DNA of 64,000 nucleotides from an uncultured Bacteroidia bacterium (lineage in GTDB: Bacteria; Bacteroidota; Bacteroidia; Bacteroidales; UBA932). The notes below the pieces were generated by a model, which was given only the letters and a program-made list of their open reading frames with translations, had not been told where the DNA came from and made no database searches. The DNA is taken from the NCBI GenBank assembly GCA_902762435.1, contig CACWOH010000004.1, positions 62,001 through 126,000 on the forward strand. Reading direction: 5' to 3'. The position numbers and the translations under genes were made by a program. Shown here in pieces: positions 44,014-51,000 of this stretch; position 1 is the stretch's first letter, and the number at the start of each line of letters is the position of its first letter.

Positions 44014-45243
44014 ATGACACAGGTCGAAAAAATACGGAAGGAGTTCCCCGAACTGGGGGAGCGCGTGTATGGCAAGCCGCTTGTCTATCTGGACAATGCG
44101 GCCACCTCGCAGCGCCCGCTTTCCGTCATCCGGAAGTGGACCGAGATGTCGGAGAAATACAACGCCAACCTGCACCGCGCCGTGCACCGCATCGCCGACC
44201 TGGCCACAGCCGAATACGAAGCCACGCGCGACGCCGTCCGGGAATACCTGAACGCTGCCGCCCGGGAAGAGATCATCTTCACCGCCGGCGCAACCGCCTC
44301 CATCAACCTGGTCGCTTTCAGTTTCGGTGAAGCGTTCGTCCGCGCGGGCGACGAGATCGTCGTGAGCGAGGCGGAGCACCATTCCAATATCGTTCCCTGG
44401 CAGATGCTCTGCGAGCGGAAAGGCGCCAAGTTGAAGGTCCTGCCGGTGGACGACCGGGGCTGCCTCCGCCTCGAGAGCCTGGACGCCCTGCTTACCCCGC
44501 GAACGAAACTGCTCTGCGTCGCCCATATCTCCAACGTGCTGGGCATCGTCAATCCGGTCCGGGAGATTGTCCGGGCCTGTCATGCGCGGAACTGCGCCGT
44601 CCTCGTGGACGGTGCGCAGGGCATCGTGCACGAGCGGGTGGACGTTCAGGACCTGGGCTGTGACTTCTACGTCTTTTCCGGACACAAGGTCTATGCGGCA
44701 CCGGGTACGGGCGTGCTCTACGGCCGTCGCGAACTGCTGGAACAGATGCCCCCCTATATGGGCGGCGGCGAGATGATCGGCACGGTCCGCTGGTCCGGAA
44801 CGACCTATGCTCCGCTGCCCCAGAAGTTCGAAGCCGGCACGCAGAACCTGGCCGGAACCCCCACGCTGCGTCCCGCGCTCGAATGGGCGACCGCCCTGCG
44901 CGAATCGGCCGTCCAAGAGAATCTTGAAACAATTAAATTGTTTATACTCAATAAATTACGTTCCGATAAGCGCTTCCGTCTCTATGGCGACCCGGAGGAC
45001 GGAAAGGACAAGATTCCCCTATTTTCGTTCTCCGTGGAACATTTGCACCACGAAGACCTGGCACTTATTTTGGACAAGATGGGTATCGCCGTCCGCTCCG
45101 GACAGATGTGCGCGGAACCGCTGATGGACCGCTTCGGCGTGACGGGTATGCTCCGCGTCTCCTTCGCGCCGTACAACACGCTGCAGGAGGCGGAATATTT
45201 GATGGAATCGCTCGAACGGGCGATCAAAATGCTGGAAAGATGA
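44014..45243 (+). CDS. sufS: SufS-type cysteine desulfurase
   Basis: A 409-residue PLP enzyme that takes sulfur from cysteine for Fe-S cluster assembly. The start at 44014 (MTQVEKIRKEFPEL) matches the normal SufS N-terminus; the long open frame upstream overlaps ruvA and mnmG and is not coding. PLP contacts are visible as SEAEHHSNIVPWQ, VLVDGAQG and FSGHK with Lys225. The active-site loop is RSGQMCAEPLM with Cys366, where many homologues read RxGHHCA. sufE overlaps its stop by 4 bases. The scaffold genes sufB, sufC and sufD are not in the window. Confidence 0.95.
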   Translation: MTQVEKIRKEFPELGERVYGKPLVYLDNAATSQRPLSVIRKWTEMSEKYNANLHRAVHRIADLATAEYEATRDAVREYLNAAAREEIIFTAGATASINLVAFSFGEAFVRAGDEIVVSEAEHHSNIVPWQMLCERKGAKLKVLPVDDRGCLRLESLDALLTPRTKLLCVAHISNVLGIVNPVREIVRACHARNCAVLVDGAQGIVHERVDVQDLGCDFYVFSGHKVYAAPGTGVLYGRRELLEQMPPYMGGGEMIGTVRWSGTTYAPLPQKFEAGTQNLAGTPTLRPALEWATALRESAVQENLETIKLFILNKLRSDKRFRLYGDPEDGKDKIPLFSFSVEHLHHEDLALILDKMGIAVRSGQMCAEPLMDRFGVTGMLRVSFAPYNTLQEAEYLMESLERAIKMLER

Positions 45244-45653
45244 AAACATTGCAGGAAGCCCAGGCAGAGGTCATCGAGGACTTCTCGATGTACGACGAAT
45301 GGCTGGACAAATATGAGTATCTGATCGACCTCGGCCACCGGCTCCCCCCGTTCCCGGAGGAGCTGAAGACCGAAGACCGCCTCATCAAGGGCTGCCAGTC
45401 CCGGGTGTGGCTGGACACGACCGCCGAAGACGGCCGGCTGTTTTTCCGCGCCGACAGCGACGCCATCATCACCAAGGGCATCATCTCCCTGCTGATCGGC
45501 GTCTATTCCGGGCGTACGGCCCGCGAGATCGCGGAGGACGACTTCTCTTTCATCGAGCGGCTCGGCCTGCGCGAAAACCTGTCCCCGACGCGGGCGAACG
45601 GCCTCGCTTCGATGGTCGCCACCATCCGTGAAACGGCTAAAAACCACGTGTGA
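45240..45653 (+). CDS. sufE: SufE sulfur acceptor protein
   Basis: A 137-residue partner that accepts persulfide sulfur from SufS and passes it to the SufBCD scaffold. The acceptor Cys52 is in DRLIKGCQSRVWL, the family signature, and IITKGIISLLIGVYSGRTAREI and SPTRANGLASMV follow. I chose the ATG at 45240 that overlaps the sufS stop (ATGA); the longer upstream frame lies inside sufS. The next gene, a DUF59 protein, starts one base after the stop. Confidence 0.95.
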   Translation: MKTLQEAQAEVIEDFSMYDEWLDKYEYLIDLGHRLPPFPEELKTEDRLIKGCQSRVWLDTTAEDGRLFFRADSDAIITKGIISLLIGVYSGRTAREIAEDDFSFIERLGLRENLSPTRANGLASMVATIRETAKNHV

Positions 45654-45654
45654 G

Positions 45655-46011
45655 ATGGATCCGAATGAAGTTTTGAACCCCGAGGACGTCAAGGAGCTCA
45701 CCCCGCTTTACGAAGCCGTGGTGCTGGCCCTCAAGCAGGTCTATGATCCGGAAATCCCGGTGAACGTCTATGACCTCGGCCTGATTTACGAGCTCCATAT
45801 CAACAAGGAGCACGAAGTGTCCATCAAGATGACCTTCACCGCCCCCAACTGCCCGATGGCGGACGTGGTGATCGGCGAGGTGAAACACAGCGTGGAAAAC
45901 ACCCCCGGCGTCGCCAAATGCGATATCGAGCTGGTCTGGGAGCCCGCCTGGGATTCCAGCCTGCTCTCCGACGAGGCCCGCGTGGCCCTGGGTTGGGACC
46001 CGGAACTCTAG
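45655..46011 (+). CDS. DUF59/MIP18 family (SufT-like) iron-sulfur assembly factor
   Basis: A 118-residue protein of the MIP18/DUF59 family, which helps maturation of Fe-S proteins. The family core is YDPEIPVNVYDLGLIYEL (about 30-47) and IKMTFTAPNCPMADVV with the conserved Cys. It starts one base after the sufE stop and is followed after 2 bases by folK. The context supports a SufT-like role. The start MDPNEVLNP is chosen because an earlier in-frame Met lies inside sufE. Confidence 0.92.
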   Translation: MDPNEVLNPEDVKELTPLYEAVVLALKQVYDPEIPVNVYDLGLIYELHINKEHEVSIKMTFTAPNCPMADVVIGEVKHSVENTPGVAKCDIELVWEPAWDSSLLSDEARVALGWDPEL

Positions 46012-46013
46012 CG

Positions 46014-46448
46014 ATGAAAGCGCAGGACGTCTATCTTTCCCTCGGATCCAACCAAGGCGACCGACAGGCCCGGATCGACGAGGCGCTCCGGCGCCTGGAC
46101 AAGGCCGTCGGGCGGCCGTACGACGCCCTTTCTTCCGTCATCGAGACGCCCGCGTGGGGCTTTGACGGCCCGCCTTTCCTGAATTGCGTCGTGCGTTACC
46201 GGACCGCACGCCGGCCGGAGACGCTGCTGAGAATCTGCAAGCGGATCGAACGGGCGATGGGCCGCCGCGGAGCGCCGGAATACGGCGACGACGGCCGGCG
46301 GATCTACCGCGACCGCCCCATCGACATCGACATCCTGCTGTATGGCGACCTGAGCGTGGATACGCCCGAACTGACAATCCCGCACCCCCTGATGCGCGAG
46401 CGCGAGTTCGTTATGCGGCCGCTCGCGGAGATTTTTCCGCAGAAATGA
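46014..46448 (+). CDS. folK: Dihydropterin pyrophosphokinase (HPPK)
   Basis: A 144-residue cytoplasmic enzyme that transfers pyrophosphate from ATP to 6-hydroxymethyl-dihydropterin in folate synthesis. The family signatures are LSLGSNQGDRQARI (6-19), ETPAWGFDGPPFLNCVV, and RDRPIDIDILLYGD with the two metal-binding Asp residues, then IPHPLMREREFVMRPLAEI. It is a stand-alone HPPK, not fused to DHPS. It ends 1 base before the glyS promoter element and probably closes the suf-folK unit. Confidence 0.95.
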   Translation: MKAQDVYLSLGSNQGDRQARIDEALRRLDKAVGRPYDALSSVIETPAWGFDGPPFLNCVVRYRTARRPETLLRICKRIERAMGRRGAPEYGDDGRRIYRDRPIDIDILLYGDLSVDTPELTIPHPLMREREFVMRPLAEIFPQK

Positions 46449-46449
46449 T

Positions 46450-46457
46450 TACCTTTG
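46450..46457 (+). promoter_or_regulatory. -7 promoter element for glyS
   Basis: TACCTTTG matches TAnnTTTG, 29 bases before the glyS ATG and directly after the folK stop. Confidence 0.6.
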
Positions 46458-46486
46458 CCCGATTGAATATTAGTTAGTAACGACAT

Positions 46487-48025
46487 ATGACACAAGAAGA
46501 ACTGTTCAAGGTACTCGTGGCGCACTGCAAGGAGTACGGTTTCATTTTTCCTTCCAGCGAGATCTACGACGGCCTGGCCGCCGTGTATGACTACGGCCAG
46601 ATGGGCGTCGAACTCAAGAACAACATCAAGCAGTACTGGTGGAACGCGATGACCCGCCTGAACGAGAACATCGTGGGCATCGATTCCTGCATCTTCATGC
46701 ACCCCCGCATCTGGGAGGCTTCCGGCCACGTGAGCGCCTTCAACGACCCGCTCATCGACAACAAGGACTCCAAGAAGCGCTACCGCGCCGACGTCCTCAT
46801 CGAGGATTACCTGGGCAAGATCGAGGAGAAGATCAACAAGGAAGTCGAAAAGGGCCGCAAGAAATTCGGCGCCGGCTTCGACGAGGCGCAGTTCCGCGCC
46901 ACCAACCCCAACGTCCTGCGCGAGCAGGCCAAGTGGGACGAGGTACACAACCGCTACGTGGCCGCCGAGCAGGCGTCCGATTTCGCGGAATACCGCCAGA
47001 TCATCATCGACTGCGGCATCGTCTGCCCGATCAGCGGCACCTGCAACTGGACGGAGGTGAGGCAGTTCAACCTGATGTTCAGCACCTCGATGGGCAGCAC
47101 CGCCGACGGCGCCAACACCATCTACCTGCGTCCGGAGACCGCCCAGGGCATCTTCGTGAACTACCTGAACGTCCAGAAGACCGGCCGCATGAAGATCCCC
47201 TTCGGCATCGCCCAGATCGGCAAGGCCTTCCGCAACGAGATCGTCGCCCGCCAGTTCATCTTCCGCATGCGCGAGTTCGAGCAGATGGAGATGCAGTTCT
47301 TCATCAAGCCGGGCACCGAGCTCGACTGGTTCGCCAAATGGAAGGAGAACCGCATGAAATGGCACGTCAACATCGGCATGGGCGCGGAGAACTACCGCTT
47401 CCACGACCACGAGAAGCTGGCCCACTACGCCAACGCCGCCACCGACATCGAGTTCAACTTCCCCTTCGGCTTCAAGGAGCTGGAAGGCATCCACAGCCGC
47501 ACCAACTTCGACCTGGGCAACCACCAGAAGTTCTCCGGAAAGAAGATCGAGTACTTCGACCCCGAGGAAGGCGCCGCCTACACCCCGTACGTGGTCGAGA
47601 CCTCCATCGGCGTGGACCGCATGGTGCTCGCCGTCCTGTCGCATTCCCTGCACGAGGAGCAGCTCGAGAACGGCGAAACCCGCGTCGTGATGAGCATCCC
47701 CGCCCCGCTCGCGCCGGTCAAGGCCGCGGTGCTGCCGCTCGTCAAGAAAGACGGCCTGCCGGAGCTCGCCCAGGAGGTGATGGACCTGCTGAAATACGAC
47801 TTCAACTGCCAGTACGAGGAGAAGGACAGCATCGGCAAGCGCTACCGCCGCCAGGATGCCATCGGCACCCCGTTTTGCATCACCGTGGACCACGAGTCTC
47901 TGAACGACCGCTGCGTGACCGTGCGCGACCGCGACACGATGTCGCAGGAGCGCGTTCCCATCGCGGAACTCCGCAGCCTGATCGACAGCAAGGTCAACCT
48001 GAACAACCTCCTCCGGAACCTCTAG
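46487..48025 (+). CDS. glyS: Glycyl-tRNA synthetase, single-chain (dimeric) type
   Basis: A 512-residue class II synthetase that charges tRNA-Gly. It is the alpha2 eukaryote/archaea-like form found in Bacteroidetes, not the alpha2beta2 bacterial form. Class II motifs are visible: FIFPSSEIYDGLAAVYDYGQMG at the N-terminus, TIYLRPETAQGIFVNY (motif 2 region), FRNEIVARQFIFRMREFEQME, and the C-terminal TPYVVETSIGVDRMVL (motif 3). The anticodon-binding domain ends with VPIAELRSLIDSKVNL. The next gene, a ThiL-like protein, starts 3 bases after the stop. Confidence 0.97.
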   Translation: MTQEELFKVLVAHCKEYGFIFPSSEIYDGLAAVYDYGQMGVELKNNIKQYWWNAMTRLNENIVGIDSCIFMHPRIWEASGHVSAFNDPLIDNKDSKKRYRADVLIEDYLGKIEEKINKEVEKGRKKFGAGFDEAQFRATNPNVLREQAKWDEVHNRYVAAEQASDFAEYRQIIIDCGIVCPISGTCNWTEVRQFNLMFSTSMGSTADGANTIYLRPETAQGIFVNYLNVQKTGRMKIPFGIAQIGKAFRNEIVARQFIFRMREFEQMEMQFFIKPGTELDWFAKWKENRMKWHVNIGMGAENYRFHDHEKLAHYANAATDIEFNFPFGFKELEGIHSRTNFDLGNHQKFSGKKIEYFDPEEGAAYTPYVVETSIGVDRMVLAVLSHSLHEEQLENGETRVVMSIPAPLAPVKAAVLPLVKKDGLPELAQEVMDLLKYDFNCQYEEKDSIGKRYRRQDAIGTPFCITVDHESLNDRCVTVRDRDTMSQERVPIAELRSLIDSKVNLNNLLRNL

Positions 48026-48028
48026 CCG

Positions 48029-49039
48029 ATGACGCAGACCTTCTCGGACCTGGGCCGCATCGAGGCGGTCCGGCAGCTCTTCGAGGGCACGCCCTGGCGC
48101 CCCTTCGAAGAGCCGCTGTGGTTTACCGCGAAGCCGCAGGAATGCATCACCACGGCCTCCGGCCTGCTGCTGGAGGGCATCGACTTCGACCTGGTCTATT
48201 TCCCGCTGAAGCACCTCGGCCGCAAGGCCGTGCTGAAGGTCACGGGAGAGTTGTACGCCGTTCTGGCGCAGCCCGAAACGCTTTCCGTGCAGCTCGGGGT
48301 TTCCGCGAAACTGGATTTCCCGCAGGTGCAGGAACTCTGGAGCGGTCTTTCCGCGGCCGCGCAGGAGTACGGCTACAAGCACCTCAGCCTGGACCTGCAG
48401 CCCTCGCGCAACGGCCTTACCGTGGCCCTGTCGGCCACCGGCCGCCACAGCGCCGCCGTTTCGGCCGCCCGCCCCGTGGCGCAGAGCAAGGACCTGATCT
48501 GCGTGTCGGGTGCCCTGGGGGCCGCTTTCCTGGGCCTGCAGGTGCTCGAGCGCGAACGCCTCAAATTTGAGAAGGGCTCCACCGACCAGGCCGCCCTGGA
48601 GCAGTACAGGATGCTCGTCGGAGCCTATCTGAAGCCCGAGCTGGGTACGGACCTGCCCGCGCGGCTCGCGGACGGGAAGATATCCCCTTCGTACGGTTAC
48701 TTCGTTACCCGCGGCCTCGCGGACGCGCTCCTGCGCCTGCGGCGCGACAGCGGGCTCGGCGCCAAGGTCTATGCCGACAAGATTCCTTTCGAGGGAGGCA
48801 GTTTCGACCTGGGCCGGGAGCTCAACCTGGACCCCGTTTCCGCCGCGATGAACGGCGGCGAGGATTACCAGCTGCTCTACGTGGTTCCGATCGCGCAGTT
48901 CGAGCGTTTCCGCAAGGATTTCCAGACCTTCGACATCATCGGCCACCTGGCGCAGCCCGAAGTGGGCGCTGTCCTGGTCTCGCCCGACGGGCTGGAACAC
49001 CCCGTTTCGGCCCAAGGGTGGACGGATCCTAAACAGTAG
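48029..49039 (+). CDS. Catalytically degenerate ThiL/AIR-synthase-like protein
   Basis: A 336-residue homologue of thiamine-monophosphate kinase. Similarity to Bacteroidetes ThiL is clear in LLLEGIDFDLVYFPLKHLG (46-64), DLICVSGALGAAFLGLQVLERER (155-177), MNGGEDYQLLYVVPIA (274-289) and IIGHLAQPEVGAVLV. But the residues that bind Mg-ATP and substrate are gone. The GxGDDxA block is replaced around 25-43, the STD Asp reads TTAS, the VNxSD motif reads LKVTGELYAV, GGDTT reads LDLQPS and DxSDGL reads FVTRGLADAL. The frame is intact over its full length, so this looks like a maintained pseudoenzyme. It is coupled to glyS by a 3-base gap. A regulatory, scaffold or new enzymatic role is possible. Confidence 0.85.
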   Translation: MTQTFSDLGRIEAVRQLFEGTPWRPFEEPLWFTAKPQECITTASGLLLEGIDFDLVYFPLKHLGRKAVLKVTGELYAVLAQPETLSVQLGVSAKLDFPQVQELWSGLSAAAQEYGYKHLSLDLQPSRNGLTVALSATGRHSAAVSAARPVAQSKDLICVSGALGAAFLGLQVLERERLKFEKGSTDQAALEQYRMLVGAYLKPELGTDLPARLADGKISPSYGYFVTRGLADALLRLRRDSGLGAKVYADKIPFEGGSFDLGRELNLDPVSAAMNGGEDYQLLYVVPIAQFERFRKDFQTFDIIGHLAQPEVGAVLVSPDGLEHPVSAQGWTDPKQ

Positions 49040-49052
49040 ATTCCGTCAAAGA

Positions 49053-49085
49053 AAAACGGCTCCGGAGCACTTCCGGAGCCGTTTT
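49053..49085. terminator. Bidirectional terminator between the ThiL-like gene and the Cthe_2159-like gene
   Basis: AAAACGGCTCCGGA (49053-49066) pairs perfectly with TCCGGAGCCGTTTT (49072-49085) around a 5-base loop. The A and T ends allow termination in both directions between these convergent genes. Confidence 0.93.
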
Positions 49086-49086
49086 C

Positions 49087-50853
49087 TTATCTGCCGGGGC
49101 CTCCCCCGGGCGCGCCGCCGCCCGGCCTGCCCATGCCGCCGGCATAGGCGGACAGGGTAACGGCACTGCCGCCGGAGACGCTGCCGTCCACGGCCCCCAG
49201 GCCGTCGAACAGGGACGTTCCGCCGCTGACGGACACGCCGGATTTCAGGGCCGGCGTCCCGGCCGTCGAGACGACCAGGGAGTTGCCGCCGCGTTCCGGG
49301 GTCTTGAAAGCAAAGACGGGCTTGTCGTCCGCGTAGAGGGCGTACCAGGTGTCCTTGTTCCAATCGGCCTGGTAGCAGGCCTGGGAGAGGTTCGCGCCGT
49401 TTTCCAGGCCGCCGATGGCGACGAGGGTCCCCCCGATGACGTACAGTTTGTAGCCGTCCTCGGTATTGGCGTCGATGGCGACTTCGGGAGAGCCGGATCC
49501 GACGGCATAGACGATACCGCCCTGGATGTAACAGTTCCCGTTGGCGTCGATGCCGTCGTTACCCGTTGACAGGGCGCACACCCGGCCGCCGGAGACGATC
49601 AGGTTGCCGCCCGCGTTGATGGCATCGTCGGAGGAATTGCCGTAAATCTCGCCCCCCGTGATGACCATATCGCCCTTGGCCTCGATGGCCTCGTGGTTCT
49701 TGGCGGAAACCCGGACGGAGCCGCCCGTAATGACGAGTTTCCCGTCGAATTTGATGCCTTTGGCGGACTTGGTGGTATCCTCCAGGCCGGCGGCGTCCGC
49801 GCCCGTCACCTCGTAATTGGTGCCCGTTACGCTGATCTCCAGGGTCCCCCCGGAAATCAGGGCGTCGACATCGCCGCTGATGCCTTTGCCTCCCTGGCCG
49901 CTGTTCGTCACGACGAGCGAGCCGCCGGTCATCACGAAGGTGGTGTCGGCCTTGATGCCGGACGAGGCGGACAGGTCGGTCAGGTCGGAGTCGTCCACGC
50001 CGCCGGAAACCGACAGGCGGGTTTTCCCTCCGTCGATGCGCACCGTACCGTCGGATGTGATGGCTTTCTTGCCGTCCTTGCTGACCGTTACGTCCAGGGA
50101 GCCGCCCGTCAGCACGACGGCGTCCTTTCCGCGGATGCCGTGCCCGCCGGTCGAGGAGACGGTCAGGGTCGGGCCGTCCAGTACGCGGACGTAATCGTCG
50201 GAGGTGATGCCGGCCTTGCCCGTCGCGGTGACGTCCAGGGAACCTGAACCGCTGAAAATCAGCTGCGCCTCGCTGAAGAAGGCCGCCTTCTCGTCCTCGT
50301 CGTCCGGGGTGTCGGTGTACTTCTTGCCGTCGGCGAGCTTGTTCCTGCCTTCCAGCACGACGAACGTGCGTTTCTTGTTCTGGTTGTTGATGGCGGCGCC
50401 GTTGGGGTTGGTCAGGTCCAGGTCTTTCAGCACCAGGGCCTGTTTCTTGTTGCCGTAGATCTTGAAGAAGCCGTCGGAAGCCGTCCCGGAGAGTTCGTAA
50501 CGGATGATTTCCCCGGTGTCGGTGTTGTCGACGGTCACATCGTTCCCGGACACGGACACGATGCCGGTTTCGTCTCCGGTCACGGTGGCGCCGGCGCTGC
50601 CGAAAACGATGGAAATCGTACGTGCGAAGGTGGTGTTGGCAATATCGTCATCGGAGTCTTCGAGAACGAAATTGTCGGTAATGGAGGTGTCCGGCGTCAC
50701 CGGATCGACCGACGTTGTCGTCGTGCCCGCATTGTTCTGTCCGGGCGGGAAGCCACCCCCGGGGCCGTTCAGCGAAAGGGGGTCGTCGTCGCTGCAGGCG
50801 CTGCAAAGGAGGAGCAGCAGCGGCAGCTGCAAAAGATAGATTTTCGGTTTCAT
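49087..50853 (-). CDS. Cthe_2159-like beta-helix carbohydrate-binding lipoprotein
   Basis: A 588-residue surface or periplasmic lipoprotein (LLCSAC, Cys20). After a low-complexity, Thr/Ser/Pro-rich linker (about 25-60), residues of about 65-520 are short repeating beta-strand turns rich in Gly, Asp and Ser, such as ISGGTLEISVTG, ITGGSVRVSAKNHEAIEAKG and ITGGEIYGNSSDDAINAGG. This is the pattern of Cthe_2159, a polygalacturonate-binding beta-helix that coordinates calcium. The C-terminus is a Gly/Pro-rich tail (GGMGRPGGGAPGGGPGR). Pectin binding is an inference from that relative; no lyase catalytic set is recognisable. It faces dnaE across a 147-base divergent gap. Confidence 0.83.
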   Translation of the reverse strand: MKPKIYLLQLPLLLLLCSACSDDDPLSLNGPGGGFPPGQNNAGTTTTSVDPVTPDTSITDNFVLEDSDDDIANTTFARTISIVFGSAGATVTGDETGIVSVSGNDVTVDNTDTGEIIRYELSGTASDGFFKIYGNKKQALVLKDLDLTNPNGAAINNQNKKRTFVVLEGRNKLADGKKYTDTPDDEDEKAAFFSEAQLIFSGSGSLDVTATGKAGITSDDYVRVLDGPTLTVSSTGGHGIRGKDAVVLTGGSLDVTVSKDGKKAITSDGTVRIDGGKTRLSVSGGVDDSDLTDLSASSGIKADTTFVMTGGSLVVTNSGQGGKGISGDVDALISGGTLEISVTGTNYEVTGADAAGLEDTTKSAKGIKFDGKLVITGGSVRVSAKNHEAIEAKGDMVITGGEIYGNSSDDAINAGGNLIVSGGRVCALSTGNDGIDANGNCYIQGGIVYAVGSGSPEVAIDANTEDGYKLYVIGGTLVAIGGLENGANLSQACYQADWNKDTWYALYADDKPVFAFKTPERGGNSLVVSTAGTPALKSGVSVSGGTSLFDGLGAVDGSVSGGSAVTLSAYAGGMGRPGGGAPGGGPGR

Positions 50854-50985
50854 TGCATTGAGGTTTTAGTAACGGCGGAAAAAAACAATAACCTTGCCAA
50901 AATTCCCTTTAAGCGGGCCGGACCGCCGCTTTAAAAAGTTATCAACAATGCATCCCCGGCCCGCTGAAGGTCGGTGGTTTTTCTT

Positions 50986-50993
50986 TATCTTTG
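50986..50993 (+). promoter_or_regulatory. -7 promoter element for dnaE
   Basis: TATCTTTG matches TAnnTTTG and ends 7 bases before the dnaE ATG, so the transcript should have almost no leader. A TTATCAACA word (50939-50947) lies upstream. Confidence 0.7.
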
Positions 50994-51000
50994 TACAACC

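Noticed and set aside
45646-45660. CCACGTGT near the sufE stop as another parS candidate
   Set aside because: Only the CACGTG core matches; the flanking GTTC/GAAC arms are missing. Similar CACGTG cores occur many times in coding sequence.
46304-49015. A 903-residue open frame on the minus strand
   Set aside because: Antisense to glyS and the ThiL-like gene.
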